From NCBI GenBank assembly GCA_002794785.1, contig NBBA01000001.1:4154001-4218000 (forward strand): a DNA stretch of 64,000 nucleotides. The letters run 5' to 3'. The stretch comes from Coniferiporia sulphurascens (Eukaryota; Basidiomycota; Agaricomycetes; Hymenochaetales; Hymenochaetaceae). The notes under the pieces are model-generated. The model did not search any database. It saw only the letters and a program-made list of their open reading frames with translations, and was not told the origin of the DNA. Both the position numbers and the translations under genes were made by a program. Positions 35,746 to 48,526 of this stretch are shown here, piece by piece (positions within the stretch are counted from its first letter, which is position 1; every line of letters starts with the position of its first letter).

Positions 35746-36353
35746 TCAATCGGGATGGAAACAATCAGCTCCTCGGGGCACTTTTGAACTGCGACAAACA
35801 CTCTGTCGGTTTTCTACAGATGAGTATGACCAATAAGAACGGCGTACAATGTCTCTAAGCTGCGCTTGCGCTTCATTGGCTGTCTTTTCTAGATACTTGG
35901 ACTGCATTGACCCCAGTCAGATTGTCTACCACGCAACGCTTTTAATAGATTATCGTACCTTCTTGTTTAAATTATTGATATCATCCGTAAGCTCCTTTTC
36001 CTGAGCTTTGAGTTCTTTCTCCATCGCAGGTCGAGGTGTGAGCATAAACCTGGGTGCAGTCAACTTAGTGACCCCGGACCGCCCCAGATCAGAGATAGCG
36101 TACATCTTTCCAACACCCTTGTACATATTGACGTTCTTGTCCATCGAGTTGATCTCATCGATGGTGAGCTGTAAGATTCTGCGCTCCCGTTCTTTTGACG
36201 CGGCTGTCACCTTCGTCACCGAGAGAGCACGCTGCGACTCGATAGCAGTTTGTTGGATTTGCAGCAGGATCTGTAAGATTGTCAGCCTTAGTACATGTTT
36301 TTGGTACCATCAAGGCGCACCTTTCGCAGTGTTTCGTCTGAAAGCGATGACAT
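35746..36353 (-). CDS. PFD1: Prefoldin subunit 1
   Basis: This beta-type prefoldin subunit belongs to the hexameric chaperone that passes actin and tubulin to the TRiC chaperonin. Exon 1 is MSSLSDETLRK (36353). After a 50-nt intron comes ILLQIQQTAIESQRALSVTK and then ERERRILQLTIDEINSMDKN. An in-frame intron (splicing gives GVGKMFMLTPRP) removes residues that would otherwise sit between the two beta strands. The second coiled-coil helix is MEKELKAQEKELTDDINNLN joined to KYLEKTANEAQAQLRDI. The stop at 35746 assumes no further intron; the last 30 codons do not look conserved, so the true end may differ. It is divergent from SNU114. Confidence 0.88.
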
Positions 36354-36640
36354 ATTTAAGCTGCGTCGGAAAGGCGACTCAAGTCGACGCTGACGCCAAA
36401 CTTGAAGTCGTGACGAATGCGCGTTGTTTGACTTTGTTTGAAACAGGTGTCTTTCCAAATTGCGAAATTTCGTGTTGCCCGTCTCAGCTCTGGTACCCGC
36501 GTACTTCAAGCTCAACTCGCAGTTTCATATTGAAACTCGCTTACGGCCTGCGTTATTCAAGAAAGGCCTTTCGGCTCTAAGCTTTGTTTTACTTCCATTC
36601 CTTGGCTTGTCTGTGATCCTCATCCTACTGCACTCCGAAA
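36354..36640. promoter_or_regulatory. Divergent promoter, PFD1 / SNU114
   Basis: These 287 bp separate the start codons of two housekeeping genes. No TATA box is visible on either strand. Confidence 0.55.
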
Positions 36641-39600
36641 ATGGCTTCGCTAGAGGACTATGATGAATTCGGGAACTACATTGGCGCAGATCTCGATTCA
36701 GACGACGAGGACGAACTACCCCAGGACCGTTTTGTTCCTGTAGCCCATGAGAGGGAGCCTTCACATGCTCCTCTCGAAGGGTTCGACGATGAGCAACCGC
36801 AAGGCGCTGAGAGCATGGCGCTCATGGAAGTAGACGGTGGGTCAGATGGCTTTCTGAGTGAGTATCGTGTTTAAACACCGTACACAGAGCCTGTCCACAA
36901 TGCTATCATTCTGCATGAGGATAAGCAGTATTATCCGAGTGCCCAGGATGTCTACGGCGCCGACGTAGAGACAATTGTGCAGGAGGAAGATGCACAACCC
37001 CTTAGCGAGCCCATCATTGCCCCAGTAAAAGTGCGCAAGTGGGTTATAGAAGAGAAGGACATGCCTGAGACACGGTTTGACAAAGGGTGCGTACTCGTAA
37101 TGGGACATGAACTATGTCTGAACACTTGAGTAGATTTTTGTTAAACATGATGTCGTTTCCCGAAATGATTCGTAATGTCGCTGTTGTCGGCCATTTACAC
37201 CACGGGAAGACCGCTCTTATGGACATGCTTGTGTTTGAGACACATAAGCTGGTATGGGATGCTGACAAGCCTGTGAGTGCATCTCTGGTTAGATTCATTA
37301 ATACCCTTCTGAACAGTATGCAGACTCGCTACACGGATACACATACTCTTTCGCGAGAGCGGGAGATCTCAATCAAGTCCTCTCCAATGTCTCTAGTTTT
37401 GAGAAATACGGGTGGCAAATCGCATCTTGTACACTTCATTGACACACCCGGGCACGTGAACTTCGTGGATGAGGTTGCTTCTGCGATACGTCTAGTAGAT
37501 GGTATCTTGTTGGTCGTGGACGTAGTTGAGGGGGTGAGTGTGCATCTTACGGGGTCTACGAAAATACCTACTTATTCGATGCTGGTAGGTAATGGTGAAC
37601 ACCGAGGCCATCATCAAACATGCAATCCAGGAGAACGTGAAGATCACACTGGTGGTCAACAAAATCGACAGACTCATTCTTGAACTTCGCATCAAACCTG
37701 CTGATGCATTCTACAAAATAAAGCACACCATCGAAGAGGTTAATACGATGATTAGGTTAGCCTTTGTGCCTGTTCGTGCGCTGTGCCTACGTTAAGTGTC
37801 GTGTCTCATATAGCACAATTAATCCCGACCCCGAGCTCCGTGTCAGTCCGGAAAAGGGTAATGTCGCATTCGCGAGTACAGATATGGCGTGGTGTTTCAC
37901 ACTTCGGTCCTTTGCGCAGATGTATGCGGACACCTATGGCGAGTTTTCTTCATACAGTGATGTAGTATACACACTAAATAGCATGAACCTCAGGCGCACT
38001 CGACGTTACCGCTTTTGCGAAGCGTCTCTGGGGTGATATCTACTTCGACAACGACAGCCGGAAGTTCACGCGCAAGCAAGCAGACTTGGAGCAAGACAGG
38101 ACATTCGTACATTTCATCCTTGAGCCTCTGTACAAACTCTACAGTCAAGTTTTAAGCGAGGAGACGGAACAACTACGGGAAACTCTTACGATGCTTGGCA
38201 TCAAATTGAAGCCAATCATGTTCAAGATGGACGTACGTCCGTTGTTAAAGGCCGTACTTGACCAGTTCTTCGGGCCTTCGACGGGACTTGCGGATTTGAT
38301 AGCCGAGCATATTCCTTCGCCTATCCAGGGTGCAGAGAGTAAAGTAGAACATACTTACAGTGGGCCGCTGTCTTCGGACCTTGCGCATGCTATGCAGCAG
38401 TGCGATCCGAAGGGGCCGCCCATGGTGCATATCACGAAGCTGTACCATACGACCGATGCCCAGAGCTTCAGGGCGTTTGGACGTGTGATGAGCGGGACGA
38501 TTAGGAAGGGCATGGACGTAAAAGTCCTTGGCGAAGGTTATTCGCCTGAGGACGAAGAGGATATGATGAAAGCTGTCGTTGATGATGTGTGGATTGCCGA
38601 GTCACGGTGAGCCCCGTACCTCGCAATTGTCTATCTTTTTCTAACGAATAGGTTAAATAGGTATAATATCCCAGCAGAGGAGGTCCCCGCAGGAAACCTG
38701 GTGCTTCTCGGAGGCGTCGACACGTCCATTACTAAGACTGCAACGATCGCTGGCGCAGACATTGACGATGAGCTGCACATATTCCAGCCGATCAAGCATC
38801 TGACACAATCCGTGCTCAAAATTGCTGTTGAACCAATCCAACCGTCAGAGTTGCCGAAGATGTTATCGGGTCTGCGGAGCATTAATAAGTCGTACCCGCT
38901 TGTTTCGACGAAGGTCGAAGAGAGTGGCGAGCACGTTGTCGTGGGCACGGGCGAGTTATACCTCGACTGTGTTATGCATGACCTGCGACGCCTGTTCTCG
39001 GAAATAGAGATCAAGGTATCGGACCCTGTGACGCGCTTTTGCGAGACGGTGCTCGAGACTAGTGCACTGAAGTGCTATGCTGATACTCCAAACAAAAAGT
39101 GAGCTTAAGTATCACGCCCATCATGTTATTTTTCTGAACTTAGATCTCTTAGGAACAAAATCACTATGATCGCAGAGCCATTGGATCGTGGAGTGGCGGA
39201 GGACATTGAGACTGGACGAGTTACGATGCGCATGGCAGCAAAGGAGCGGGGCACATTCTTCCAGGAGAAGTACCAATGGGACCTCCTTGCTTCTCGATCG
39301 ATATGGGCATTTGGACCGGACGAAAATGGTCCAAATATATTATTGGACGACACCTTACCATCCCAGGTCAGTTGAACACACTATAGCTAATTACATTTCT
39401 AATTCGTCCCTTATTATCTCTTTATAGGTTGACAAGAAGCTTCTTGGGACGGTGAAGGAGCATATAAAACAGGGTTTCCAGTGGGGAGCTCGGGAGGGTC
39501 CCTTGTGCGATGAACGTGGGTACTTGTCTTTTACGTCGTACTTCATCGCTTAATTTTGGGATCAGCTTTGCGAGGTGTAAAGTTCAGAATACTCGACGCG

Positions 39601-40310
39601 AGCTTGGCTCAAGAGCCTATCTTCCGAGGAGGCGGCCAGATCGTGCCTACTGCTCGTCGTGTTTGCTATTCGTCATTCCTGATGGTGATGTTGTTTATTC
39701 TCACCCGCGATATGAGTCTGAACGCGATTACTTTTATCGTTTAGGCTACGCCTCGGTTGATGGAACCTATCTACTATGTGGAAGTGCAGGCCCCGGCAGA
39801 TTGCATTTCGGCTGTGTACACCGTTCTCGCACGGCGGCGTGGGCATGTCACACAGGACATCCCGAAAGCCGGCTCGCCACTGTACACCGTTAAGGCGCTA
39901 ATTCCTGTCATCGACGCGAACGGGTTCGAGACAGACCTACGGACTGCGACGCAAGGACAGGCATTCTGTCTGCAGGTCTTCGACCACTGGTCGATTGTGC
40001 CTGGTGCGGACGTTTGGTGTCTGTTGTCGCGTTGTGAGCTGACTTGAATGTGTTTTTGAAGGGGACCCAACGGACACGAGCATCAAACTCCGCCCGCTTG
40101 AGCCCGCATCCGGACAAGCGCTCGCTCGTGATCTGGTGCTGAAGACACGTCGGCGAAAGGGTCTCGGTGACCAAATTTCCGTTTCAAAATACCTGGACGA
40201 TGAATTCGTCGTGAGTAACTCTTTCCTGACCTGCGCTGCGTATACGTGTTCACGCTCGCGACCTTCAGCTCGCGCTCTCCGCGTCAGGGCACGCAGATCT
40301 TCTCGGGTAG
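36641..40310 (+). CDS. SNU114: SNU114 / EFTUD2, U5 snRNP GTPase
   Basis: This EF-2-like GTPase of the spliceosomal U5 snRNP controls Brr2-driven activation and disassembly. The acidic N-terminus [20 protein letters not shown] is characteristic. G-domain motifs are G1 GHLHHGKT (the HLHH form distinguishes it from EF-2), G3 DTPGHVNF and G4 NKID. Then come [40 protein letters not shown], the domain II block [52 protein letters not shown], and domain [21 protein letters not shown]. The last exon after an intron at about 40212-40268 gives [13 protein letters not shown] and stop TAG 40308-40310. About ten introns are needed. Roughly 980 residues are expected, normal for the family. Confidence 0.94.
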
Positions 40311-40587
40311 AGTTAGTATATTTGTTTATGTACCGTTGTAGAATAGTCAACTGTAATGCACATTACCGCCCAAGTGAGAGCTGAGAGCGAGATTCCATAA
40401 CTTTCGATGAGGCGCCGTGACCACTTGGCTGATCGTGGGAGCGTGGGAGCCGGGGTGTGCCACGTATGCAAGTGAGCATCCGCGCGCGTATTTGAACCTC
40501 GCAAGCTCGCGCAAGTCCACCAGTAGCTTTTACACTTTCCTTCACCACCCCTTTGGTCATACTCCCCCGTCTTGGTTTTCTCGTACA

Positions 40588-42593
40588 ATGCGAAGAGTAG
40601 CGCTCTCAGCGTTCTTTGCGCTCGCAGCCAGCAGCATCTGCGCCGCAGAGGAGGCAGCGGCCGACGCACCCACGGTCAAGTTCACGGTACGTGTTCATGC
40701 GCCACGCCTGCCTCATTACCGACGTGTCCACTTATCGTCTGCGTTCTTTTATATAGCCTTCAAATATCAAGGCGCCGTTCCTTGAGCAGTTCACTGATGA
40801 CTGGTCTGACCGCTGGACCGTGTCCGAGGCGACTAAGAAGACGCCTGTCGGCACGGAGACCTTCAGCTATGTTGGCAAGTGGGAGGTCGAGGAGCCCGTG
40901 AAGCCCGTCATTGCGGGCGACAAGGGCCTCGTCGCCAAATCAAAGGCTGCGCATCATGCTATCTCTGCACCCTTTGCATCTGCCATTGATTTCTCCGACA
41001 AACCGCTCGTAGTCCAGTACGAAGTTGAGTACCAAGATGGCGGCAACTGCGGTGGAGGCTATGTCAAGCTCCTGGAGGATGGCTTCCAAACCAGTGGGAA
41101 AGAGTTCGACGACAAGACGCCGTGGACGATTATGTTCGGGCCTGACTTGACGTGCCCGGGAACTAAGGTAAGTCTAATATGTTCAGTTACTGGGCACTGC
41201 TTGAACTGATGGGCGCCACGTACAGGTTCACTTTATCTTCCGCCACAAGAACCCTATTTCTGGGGAGTTCGAGGAGAAGCACTTGACGGCCCCTCCCAAG
41301 CCTTCTATTCAGAAGACAACCAACCTATACACACTCGTTCTCAAGTATGTCGATATTGTTTGTTCCAGGAGCATGCATCCTCTAACAAGATGATGTAGCC
41401 CCGACAACACTTATGATGTCCTTTTCAATGGCGAGTCCCTTAACTCCGGTAACCTCCTCGAGGACTTCACTCCCGCCGTCAACCCTGAGAGGGAGATTGA
41501 TGACAAGGATGACACGAAGCCCGAGGATTGGGTTGATGACAAGAAGATTGTCGACCCGGAAGCCACGAAGCCCGAGGACTGGGATGAGGATGCACCTTAC
41601 GAGGTCGAAGATGAGGAAGCCGAGAAGCCTGAGGGTTGGTTGGACGACGAACCGGAGACCATCCCCGACCCTGGTATGTCACATCTGTATTCCTCCTTTA
41701 CTTCGAGGGAAACTCATGTGATTACTAGATGCTGAGAAGCCTGAGGAGTGGGATGATGAGGAAGACGGTGACTGGATCGCACCGACCGTCCGCAACAGCA
41801 AGTGTGACGAAGCGCCTGGCTGTGGTCTCTGGAAGCGGTGAGTGTTTTTGTTCCTTATTAAATGGTACGGAGTCTAATTTTGTTTATAGCCCGTACAAGC
41901 CTAACCCTAACTACAAGGGCAAGTGGTACGCGCCTATGATTGACAACCCTGCATACATCGGAGAGTGGGCTCCGCGTAAGATCGCTAACCCCGACTACTT
42001 CGAGGACGCAAACCCGGCCAAGAGTCTCGTGAAGATTGGCGGTCTTGGTATTGAGCTCTGGACTATGACTCCAAACATCCTCTTTGATAACATCTACGTT
42101 GGTCACTCCGTTGACGATGCCAAGGCCTTCGCTGCACAGACCTACGACATCAAGCACCCGCTCGAGGAGGCTTTGAACAAAAAGGCGAAGCAGGTTGACG
42201 ACGATGAGGGGGAGCTCATCAGCTTCAAGGAGGACCCGATGGCGTTCATTCGTCAGAAGATCTTCTCGTTCTTGGAAGATGCAAAAGAGGACCCCGTTCA
42301 GGCATTCAAGACTCACCCTGAGACCGGTGGTGCCCTTGCTGTTTCTGCTATCACCTTTATTGGCATGCTCCTCACTCTGGCCGGCGTTATTGGTAGCCAG
42401 CAGAAGCCCGTCGTCAAGGTAAGCGGATGAGCACAGTCGGCCCTTGACTCAAGTTGCTAATTATCCTCCTTTTTCTTAGACTGCGAAGAAGGCTGATTCC
42501 TCGGCTGACAAAAAGGCTGAGATTGCACCCGTTGCGCCTGCTGGCGGTAAGAAGGAGGAGGAAACTACTCTGAAGAAGCGTGGTGGAAAGTGA
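40588..42593 (+). CDS. CNX1: Calnexin, ER lectin chaperone
   Basis: Calnexin retains monoglucosylated glycoproteins in the ER for folding. [20 protein letters not shown] is the signal peptide. The lectin domain includes [20 protein letters not shown] and [18 protein letters not shown]. The P-domain has repeats of type 1 ([20 protein letters not shown] and two more) and type 2 ([40 protein letters not shown]). [20 protein letters not shown] closes the lectin fold. One transmembrane helix ([19 protein letters not shown]) is followed by a short basic tail ending TLKKRGGK, stop 42591-42593. Seven or so short introns. An ACGTGG core (minus strand, about 40458-40464) in the 277-bp upstream gap could be an unfolded-protein-response site. 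Confidence 0.95.
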
Positions 42594-42973
42594 TCATCTG
42601 AGTTTGAGATTCTTTGCGCGCACCGTCGCGAGTGTTTTTGCTCATCTCTGACCCGAGCTTCCGCTCCCAACTGATCGAGGTGCACGTTGCGGTTGTTGGT
42701 AGTTCGTGTTGGTGTGGTTGGCGTTCTTGCTGCTCCGCTTTGTTCCTAGCCAGCCTTAAAAATGGAGACGTCTTTAATTATTCTCTTTGTTTTCTCTCGC
42801 GTACGGGCAATCAGGCGTTTCTCTATGCAATTTCATTTCCAACTCTATGTCTGTGTGATTTGAGAAATGAGCACTACAAATGACTGGTGCTTGTGCGTGT
42901 ATAAGGTGCTACATTATTGAAGAGTGCTGTGTTACTGCGGTCGCGACAGAGTTTGGTGGCCAATACATGCCCG
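42594..42973. other. Convergent intergenic region, calnexin / AUDH-like
   Basis: This is 380 bp of T-rich sequence between two gene 3' ends; no gene is seen. Confidence 0.5.
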
Positions 42974-45876
42974 TTAAGATACTATGCAGTTTTGATCGTT
43001 GGCTTGGAGTTCGTCTCGTTCTATCTTGATTTGGGGGAAATCGAATGAAGCCCATACGTTCCACTTTGCCTTTTCCTTCTGCCTCGCGCGCCCTGCTACC
43101 CATGCATGCCAAGGGTATTCCACCTCTACATCCAACTCCCTATCTATGTCCGCTCCATCATTTCCATCCGTTCTGCGCATACGCCACAATGGGGAATGTT
43201 CGTACATGACCGGAAGCACTACCTTGCGTGCGCGTGCGAGCTGAAACGGCGTCGGCGGAGCTGCACCCCAATCGAAGCGATCTGCGCAGTAGGCCAGACC
43301 GCTATCGCCGCCTGGATTCGACAGGCATGCACGAATAGTACAAGTCGTTGCCGCGTTCTGTTTCTGCTCCTCCCCTAGTCTTGGTTCCAGTGATGTAGTC
43401 CGTGGCGATATGTTGTGTTTAGTGAACTCTGTAGATACCCCTGGAGCCGCGGCCCAAAAGTGTACGTATGCAATGTCTAGGTTTTGCTGTTCGCCCAAGT
43501 TTCCATTTTGCATCCCTGCGTCATCGAAACGGACATGAAAGCCTGCAAGGTCAAACACTGTGGGAAAAGGATACATGGCCCCAATTTGTCAGGTATGCTA
43601 AGGCAAAATAAGAGCCGAACTCATCATACGGTCTTTTGGATCCAATTTGTCAAGTACCTGTCTCCCGGCGCGCCTCCATACAAATGCGAAATCACATACT
43701 TCACAAGGAAAATAGGACGGGAGCACATTAAGAGCGAGCAGATTTGCGGCGTCAGTTGCGCTTGACGGCCTCATGCGAACGAACACGGCCCCATCATTCC
43801 CGCTGCGTACATGGCCCTCGGGAGAATCCACGAGCATAGACGTTACGCAGCCAGGCAGACCGGCGGCGCGCGTGCGTTCGATGAGCTCGGACTGGGAGTC
43901 GATCCATCCGAGGACGCCGTACAGGACCTTAACGGCCTCGGTGCAGTCCGACGCGATATCAAACGATGCATTCGAAGGAAGTATAACGAGAGAAAGGACG
44001 AAGCCTGCGATGTCAATGACATCGGTTTCGCAAACGGATGAAGGAAAGCGGGGAACAACGAAAACCAAATTAGAATCCTCAATGAAAGGTTTGATCAAAG
44101 AAGAGATAAATGAATGATAATGGATTGAAATTTCTCTAGGCAGAGAACGAGTGAGAGTGGCGAGATCCTTCAAATTCGATACGTTAGCTTACTTTGGGCT
44201 CAATTCTTCTGACTTACGATCCTATCCTTTGCTGCAAAGTGGCCAGGAACGATCTTGATAACGCTTTCGTTACTTAGTTTATATTTAACAAAGCGTGCGC
44301 GTTCCAGAGCATAGCAATATATTCCGGCTATGGATCCTGTATGCAAAGTAGGAGTAGCATGACTTGCTCGAGGACGTAACCTCTTACCTGCACTTGAAAC
44401 GGAAACGATTACTTCGTCTACACCATCGCCATCGAGGTCTGCACAAAGGATATCCAGTATGGATGTCCCGTACAGAGTGTCGTTAAAGTCATCGAGTGTA
44501 CTGTATTTCCAAACGACTTCAGGTAAATCCCGTCTTGGCGTATCGGATACCTCCCTTCTGTAGAGAGACAGTACACTGCCCTTGTTAGCCTGGGAAAGAT
44601 GACAATCAATGAATACATCTCGCCATTAATTAATTTACCTCGGCGACGACTATGTATGCAAATTGATCATTGTTGATTCTGCCTGTACACATTTGCCCTG
44701 GAGCACACCTCTGATCCAGGACTCCCGTTATCAGTAGAGGTTTGTGATGCCACGACCGATCGCAGTACCACACTAGTGTGAGCCCCTCCCGACTCGAGGT
44801 CACTACATAGTCAAGAGCACCGACGGCACCCTTCATCACCGCGCAATCCTGTATTGCGGTAAACGTGGCATCGAGTGCAATGCTTACAAGCCATTCCCGA
44901 GACTTATAAACGTCGGCGGGCCGTGTGAACACGACCAGTGGTGCACGAACTTCGGAGTGCGGCGATCTTACAACAGCGAGAATTTGAAGAGAAAAAGTAG
45001 TGGAGAAATGGCCAACTTAGATCCACACCGAGTTAGCCCGTAGCGGTTCGTGCTGGTTAATTTGTGTACTACCTTTGACGCAGTTTATTCCGGGAAAGCT
45101 GCCAATGTCACGACGTGTCCAGTCTCCTTCATCAGTACCAAAGTTTTCGAGCCAGCAGATGCGTCCCCCGTAAGGATCCATATTTTCAAGAGGTATTCCA
45201 CAGCCACTTGTCACGATAACTGCATGAGATTATTATTAAGTTTAAAATAAGATTCGAAATTGAAACAAGCGAGAACAACAAGCGAGAACAAATACACATA
45301 CGGTCAGAAAATCCATTCCCTGAGATGTCCGCAGTAACGCTGAAAGAAGGAAACTTTATAGTCTGAAGGGCCAATCTATCCCAGCGGTTTAATTGATCGT
45401 CGTCCCTCACCCTATTCAAGGCGCCAAACTCCTAAGTTTTTTCGATGTAAAATAGGTCAAGCTTTGACTTACCCATCGTCATGATCTTGATTACGAGGGT
45501 TTTCATAGAACGAAATCTCACTCGGATGGTCGCCATTGCATGGACCAAAAACGATAATATCGTCCTTACGTTTTCGTTTGAGGTGGGATGGAAAACTCAA
45601 AAGCCAATGTGGGGAGGCGTCGGAGACTACATCGATAACCTCTCTACGAAAGCTGGGATAGAGTCGGTCGTTGTTCTTTCCTCGCATGATTGTACGGAGT
45701 GTTTTTTGTACGTGATTAAAGTCGTAGAGGGAATCAAATGGACATGGTAGGGTGGGAGGAAGGAAAGGTACTTTTTGAGGTTTGTCGGCGAACAGGAAAA
45801 CTAAAGCCTCACGTCCTAACAATGGCAGTGGCGGGGCTGAGGAAAGCGAAGACAAATACGTGCGAGAGCAAATCAT
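42974..45876 (-). CDS. Aldos-2-ulose dehydratase/isomerase-like protein (beta-propeller plus cupin)
   Basis: The characterised relative from Phanerochaete chrysosporium dehydrates glucosone or 1,5-anhydrofructose to cortalcerone or microthecin, downstream of pyranose 2-oxidase. The N-terminal half has FG-GAP/VCBS-like blades: SVTADISGNGFSD, YGGRICWLENFGTDEGDWTR, GALDYVVTSSREGLTLVWYC. The C-terminal half carries cupin-like blocks: EVCDFAFVWRR, FDLAGFHVRFDDAG, AYVHFWAAAPGVSTEF, CLSNPGGDSGLAYC, VVLPVMYEHSPLWRMRRTDG and EYPWHAWVAG, then NVWASFDFPQI. It ends soon after (stop 42974), without the further C-terminal domain I remember in the fungal enzyme. About 25 residues also appear inserted after TKHN. 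Start ATG 45876 is the best available but the N-terminus is uncertain. Introns at about 45423-45475 and several others. No signal peptide is clear. Confidence 0.72.
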
Positions 45877-47501
45877 TTACCTTTCTGGGACAATTCAATT
45901 ACTTTAAAGCGGACTTAAATCACAACTCTTTACCCCATCTTACAATTTTAGTATTTCTGAGCTTGCCTTCAGAAAAAACCATGTAGATTCTATTTGAGTT
46001 TTATATGGTGGCTGTGCAATTTTTTCCTGTAAAATTGCAGTGCTGTGAAGCCATTATCGAAATGCATGTTTTGCCGGTCTGTAAGAGTCTTTCAGGTTCG
46101 AGACTGCCTGCCGGCCTACACAACGCGCACACATATCAGCAAATATTTTATAGACCGCTTATTGATTGTTGAAAAGCTCAGGAACAACATTTTGGTAAGG
46201 GAGGTCCCCTCTGTAAGAGTGGTAATACGATAGTAGGTGCCAAACACCAATTTTTCCAAGTGCCGACCTAAGTTGCATTTCGAAATAATTCTAAGTCCGC
46301 CTCTCGGGGGTAGAACAAAGTCCTCAATTCCACTACCAGGACATACATACTCCCTCGCTAAGCAAACAACGTAGTATGAACACCGCTTATAAATAAACCT
46401 TAAGTCTGTTGCCATGCGCGAGAAGTAATGTGGGGTGAGTTGACAAAATGGCTTATTCTTTGTCCGACGAGCTCAAAATATTTAGCTACAGACGTTGCAG
46501 CGCAATCTTCATTTGGCATATCTAATGATGTGCGCGGTTACCGAGAGATTAAGTCTCGTCAAGTTGTCGAACTCAGCTTGAAGCGGTATGCCCCCTAGTT
46601 CCCTGGAGAATTCGGTGGCCATGGGTTCTCGCATCAGAAGGGCTCCAGGGTTGGATGGCAGAGAATATGCGCATCTCTACGATCCGGGAGGAATCTAAAA
46701 GGGGATCATCGTGAGAGCACACCCAAGGGAGCGACAGCATCTCAACAAATTAATATAGTATTCCGAGTCCATCGCACAGCCAGTGATCGAAGTCTCCCTA
46801 TTTTCCCTGTTGGCCGAGAACCAAGATGAGAGTCTTGTCAACTACGGGAGCAATCGGACGCAGAAGAGAATCAAGAAGTCGAATCGCATGAATCTACATG
46901 CTTGTGGTTTGATCCGACTTACATAGTGACGGTGCCAGGTTCACACAGAGCCTTGCCAATTTAGACCAAAGAGAGGATCTTAACTGGCACGTAGCAATTA
47001 TCGATCAAATTACATCGAGGCACAATATGACGTCCTCCCATACAGGTTGCGCAGAAGAAAGGACAAGGAAGAGAGACAAGAAACGAAGAGCATAGTAATT
47101 GAAGAAAGAGATCCCTGTACGCAGACATGCGTCGCTCATTCACACATAGCGCCATTGCTGGTAACCATAGAGGAAACCGGTGCATCATGGCGAACGGGGG
47201 AGCGCCTGGATAGCGTAAGGAAGGCGAAAGTATAATCGTGAATATGGTGAATTTCTGCGGCGACAGCGAAAACATTTTAAGCAAATGCGCCAGTGTGCGG
47301 TAGTCAGCTGTGCCTGTGAGTATGCGGGTAGGGTATCCGAGTATCGCATCTTCTTGATCAAACAAAAAAGTAACGTTGTGCAGTTCCACGGAAAAAGAAG
47401 AAAATGGATAGAATTATCCAGGGAGGAAGAGAATGGGTAGTGTCTGCCGAGATACAGTGTGCACCAAAATTAGAAGACGCAATTCTAATTTGAACCTGAG
47501 C
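45877..47501. other. Gene-poor stretch between AUDH-like gene and RAC1
   Basis: In these 1.6 kb I find no supported gene. A 142-codon minus-strand frame (46961-47389) starts at GTG and contains Leu/Pro-rich text that could be the remains of an F-box-type gene, but with stops on both sides. The region should carry the AUDH-like promoter and the RAC1 3' UTR. Confidence 0.45.
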
Positions 47502-48526
47502 TCATGCTATGATGCACCCCGTCTTCCTGTTCTTGACCCTCTTCGCAGGCGGATAAACTAAGGAAAAGAACCATCAATCGCAATTCCAGCAGAGCAGGCA
47601 AGTAAGACCGACTCACGGACTGCGCGGATTGCTTCGTCGAACACTGTCTTCAAATTTTGCTGGGTTAGGGCCGAGCACTCTAAATATTTCACAGCCCCGA
47701 TATCCTTTTGCATAGCTAGACCCTGCTGATAAGAAATCGGCATCATGTTTCTTAACGGCCGCATAAAGTTAAAGAGGTTTCCGCATTTAGAGGTCCGATA
47801 GACCTACCGCTCACGAAGCTTCTGGAGAGTCGCATCATCTTCGCGGAGGTCAAGCTTCGTACCGACGAGTAGCATAGATGTCGATGGCGCGTGGTGGGAA
47901 ATCTCCGGGTTCCACTACGCGATATCAGCTTCTCGTCAGCTTTCCCACTCGTATCCAAGGCCTAAGTCGTTTCTCACCTTTGATCTCACGTTCTCATAGC
48001 TCGGGGGACTCACGAGCGAGAAACAGACAAGGAAAACGTCCGTTTGCGGGTAAGAAAGCGGTCGGAGGCGGTCATAATCTTCCTGGCCAGCAGTATCCCA
48101 CAGGCCGAGCGAGACCGATTTGCCATCAACGCTCACGTTCGCAGAGTAGTTGTCAAACACTATGGTATAAGCCGATGAGCCGGAGCAATGAAGGCGCATT
48201 GACCAGCGACATACCAGTAGGGATGTATTCTCCCTATTTAAGCAGCGGTCAGATGGCTCAGAAGGAGAGTGGACTATCTTTCGTACCGGGAATGCGTTCG
48301 TAGTGTACGAAATCAACAGACATGTCTAACCACATTTATATGTAATCAGCCTCGGAGTTGATGTGTGGCGAACACCCCGGGACTCACCTTCCCAACAGCA
48401 CCATCGCCCACAACCACACCTGCAAGGGCCGCATTGGGTGACGAAGATAAGCAGAGAAGACCTGGTGAGGAAAGGCGAAAGGGAAAGGGGCATGGACTAA
48501 CACTTGATAGCCTGGGTTGCGTTCAT
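47502..48526 (-). CDS. RAC1: Rac1-type Rho GTPase
   Basis: This is a small GTPase for polarity, actin and NADPH-oxidase control. Exon 1 (48526) MNATQAIKC joins [10 protein letters not shown] (P-loop), then [13 protein letters not shown], a 19-nt exon GEYIPT (effector loop) and [20 protein letters not shown] with [40 protein letters not shown] and [16 protein letters not shown] follow, then [40 protein letters not shown] and [18 protein letters not shown]. The end is a polybasic stretch plus CIIA, a CAAX prenylation box; stop 47502-47504. The LDLREDxATxxKLRER and SALTQ motifs place it with Rac rather than Cdc42 or Rho1. Every intron found restores the family sequence exactly. Confidence 0.94.

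Noticed and set aside
36353..42593. PFD1, SNU114 and calnexin as a functional cluster
   Set aside because: They serve different complexes (chaperone, spliceosome, ER) and are simply dense housekeeping neighbours.
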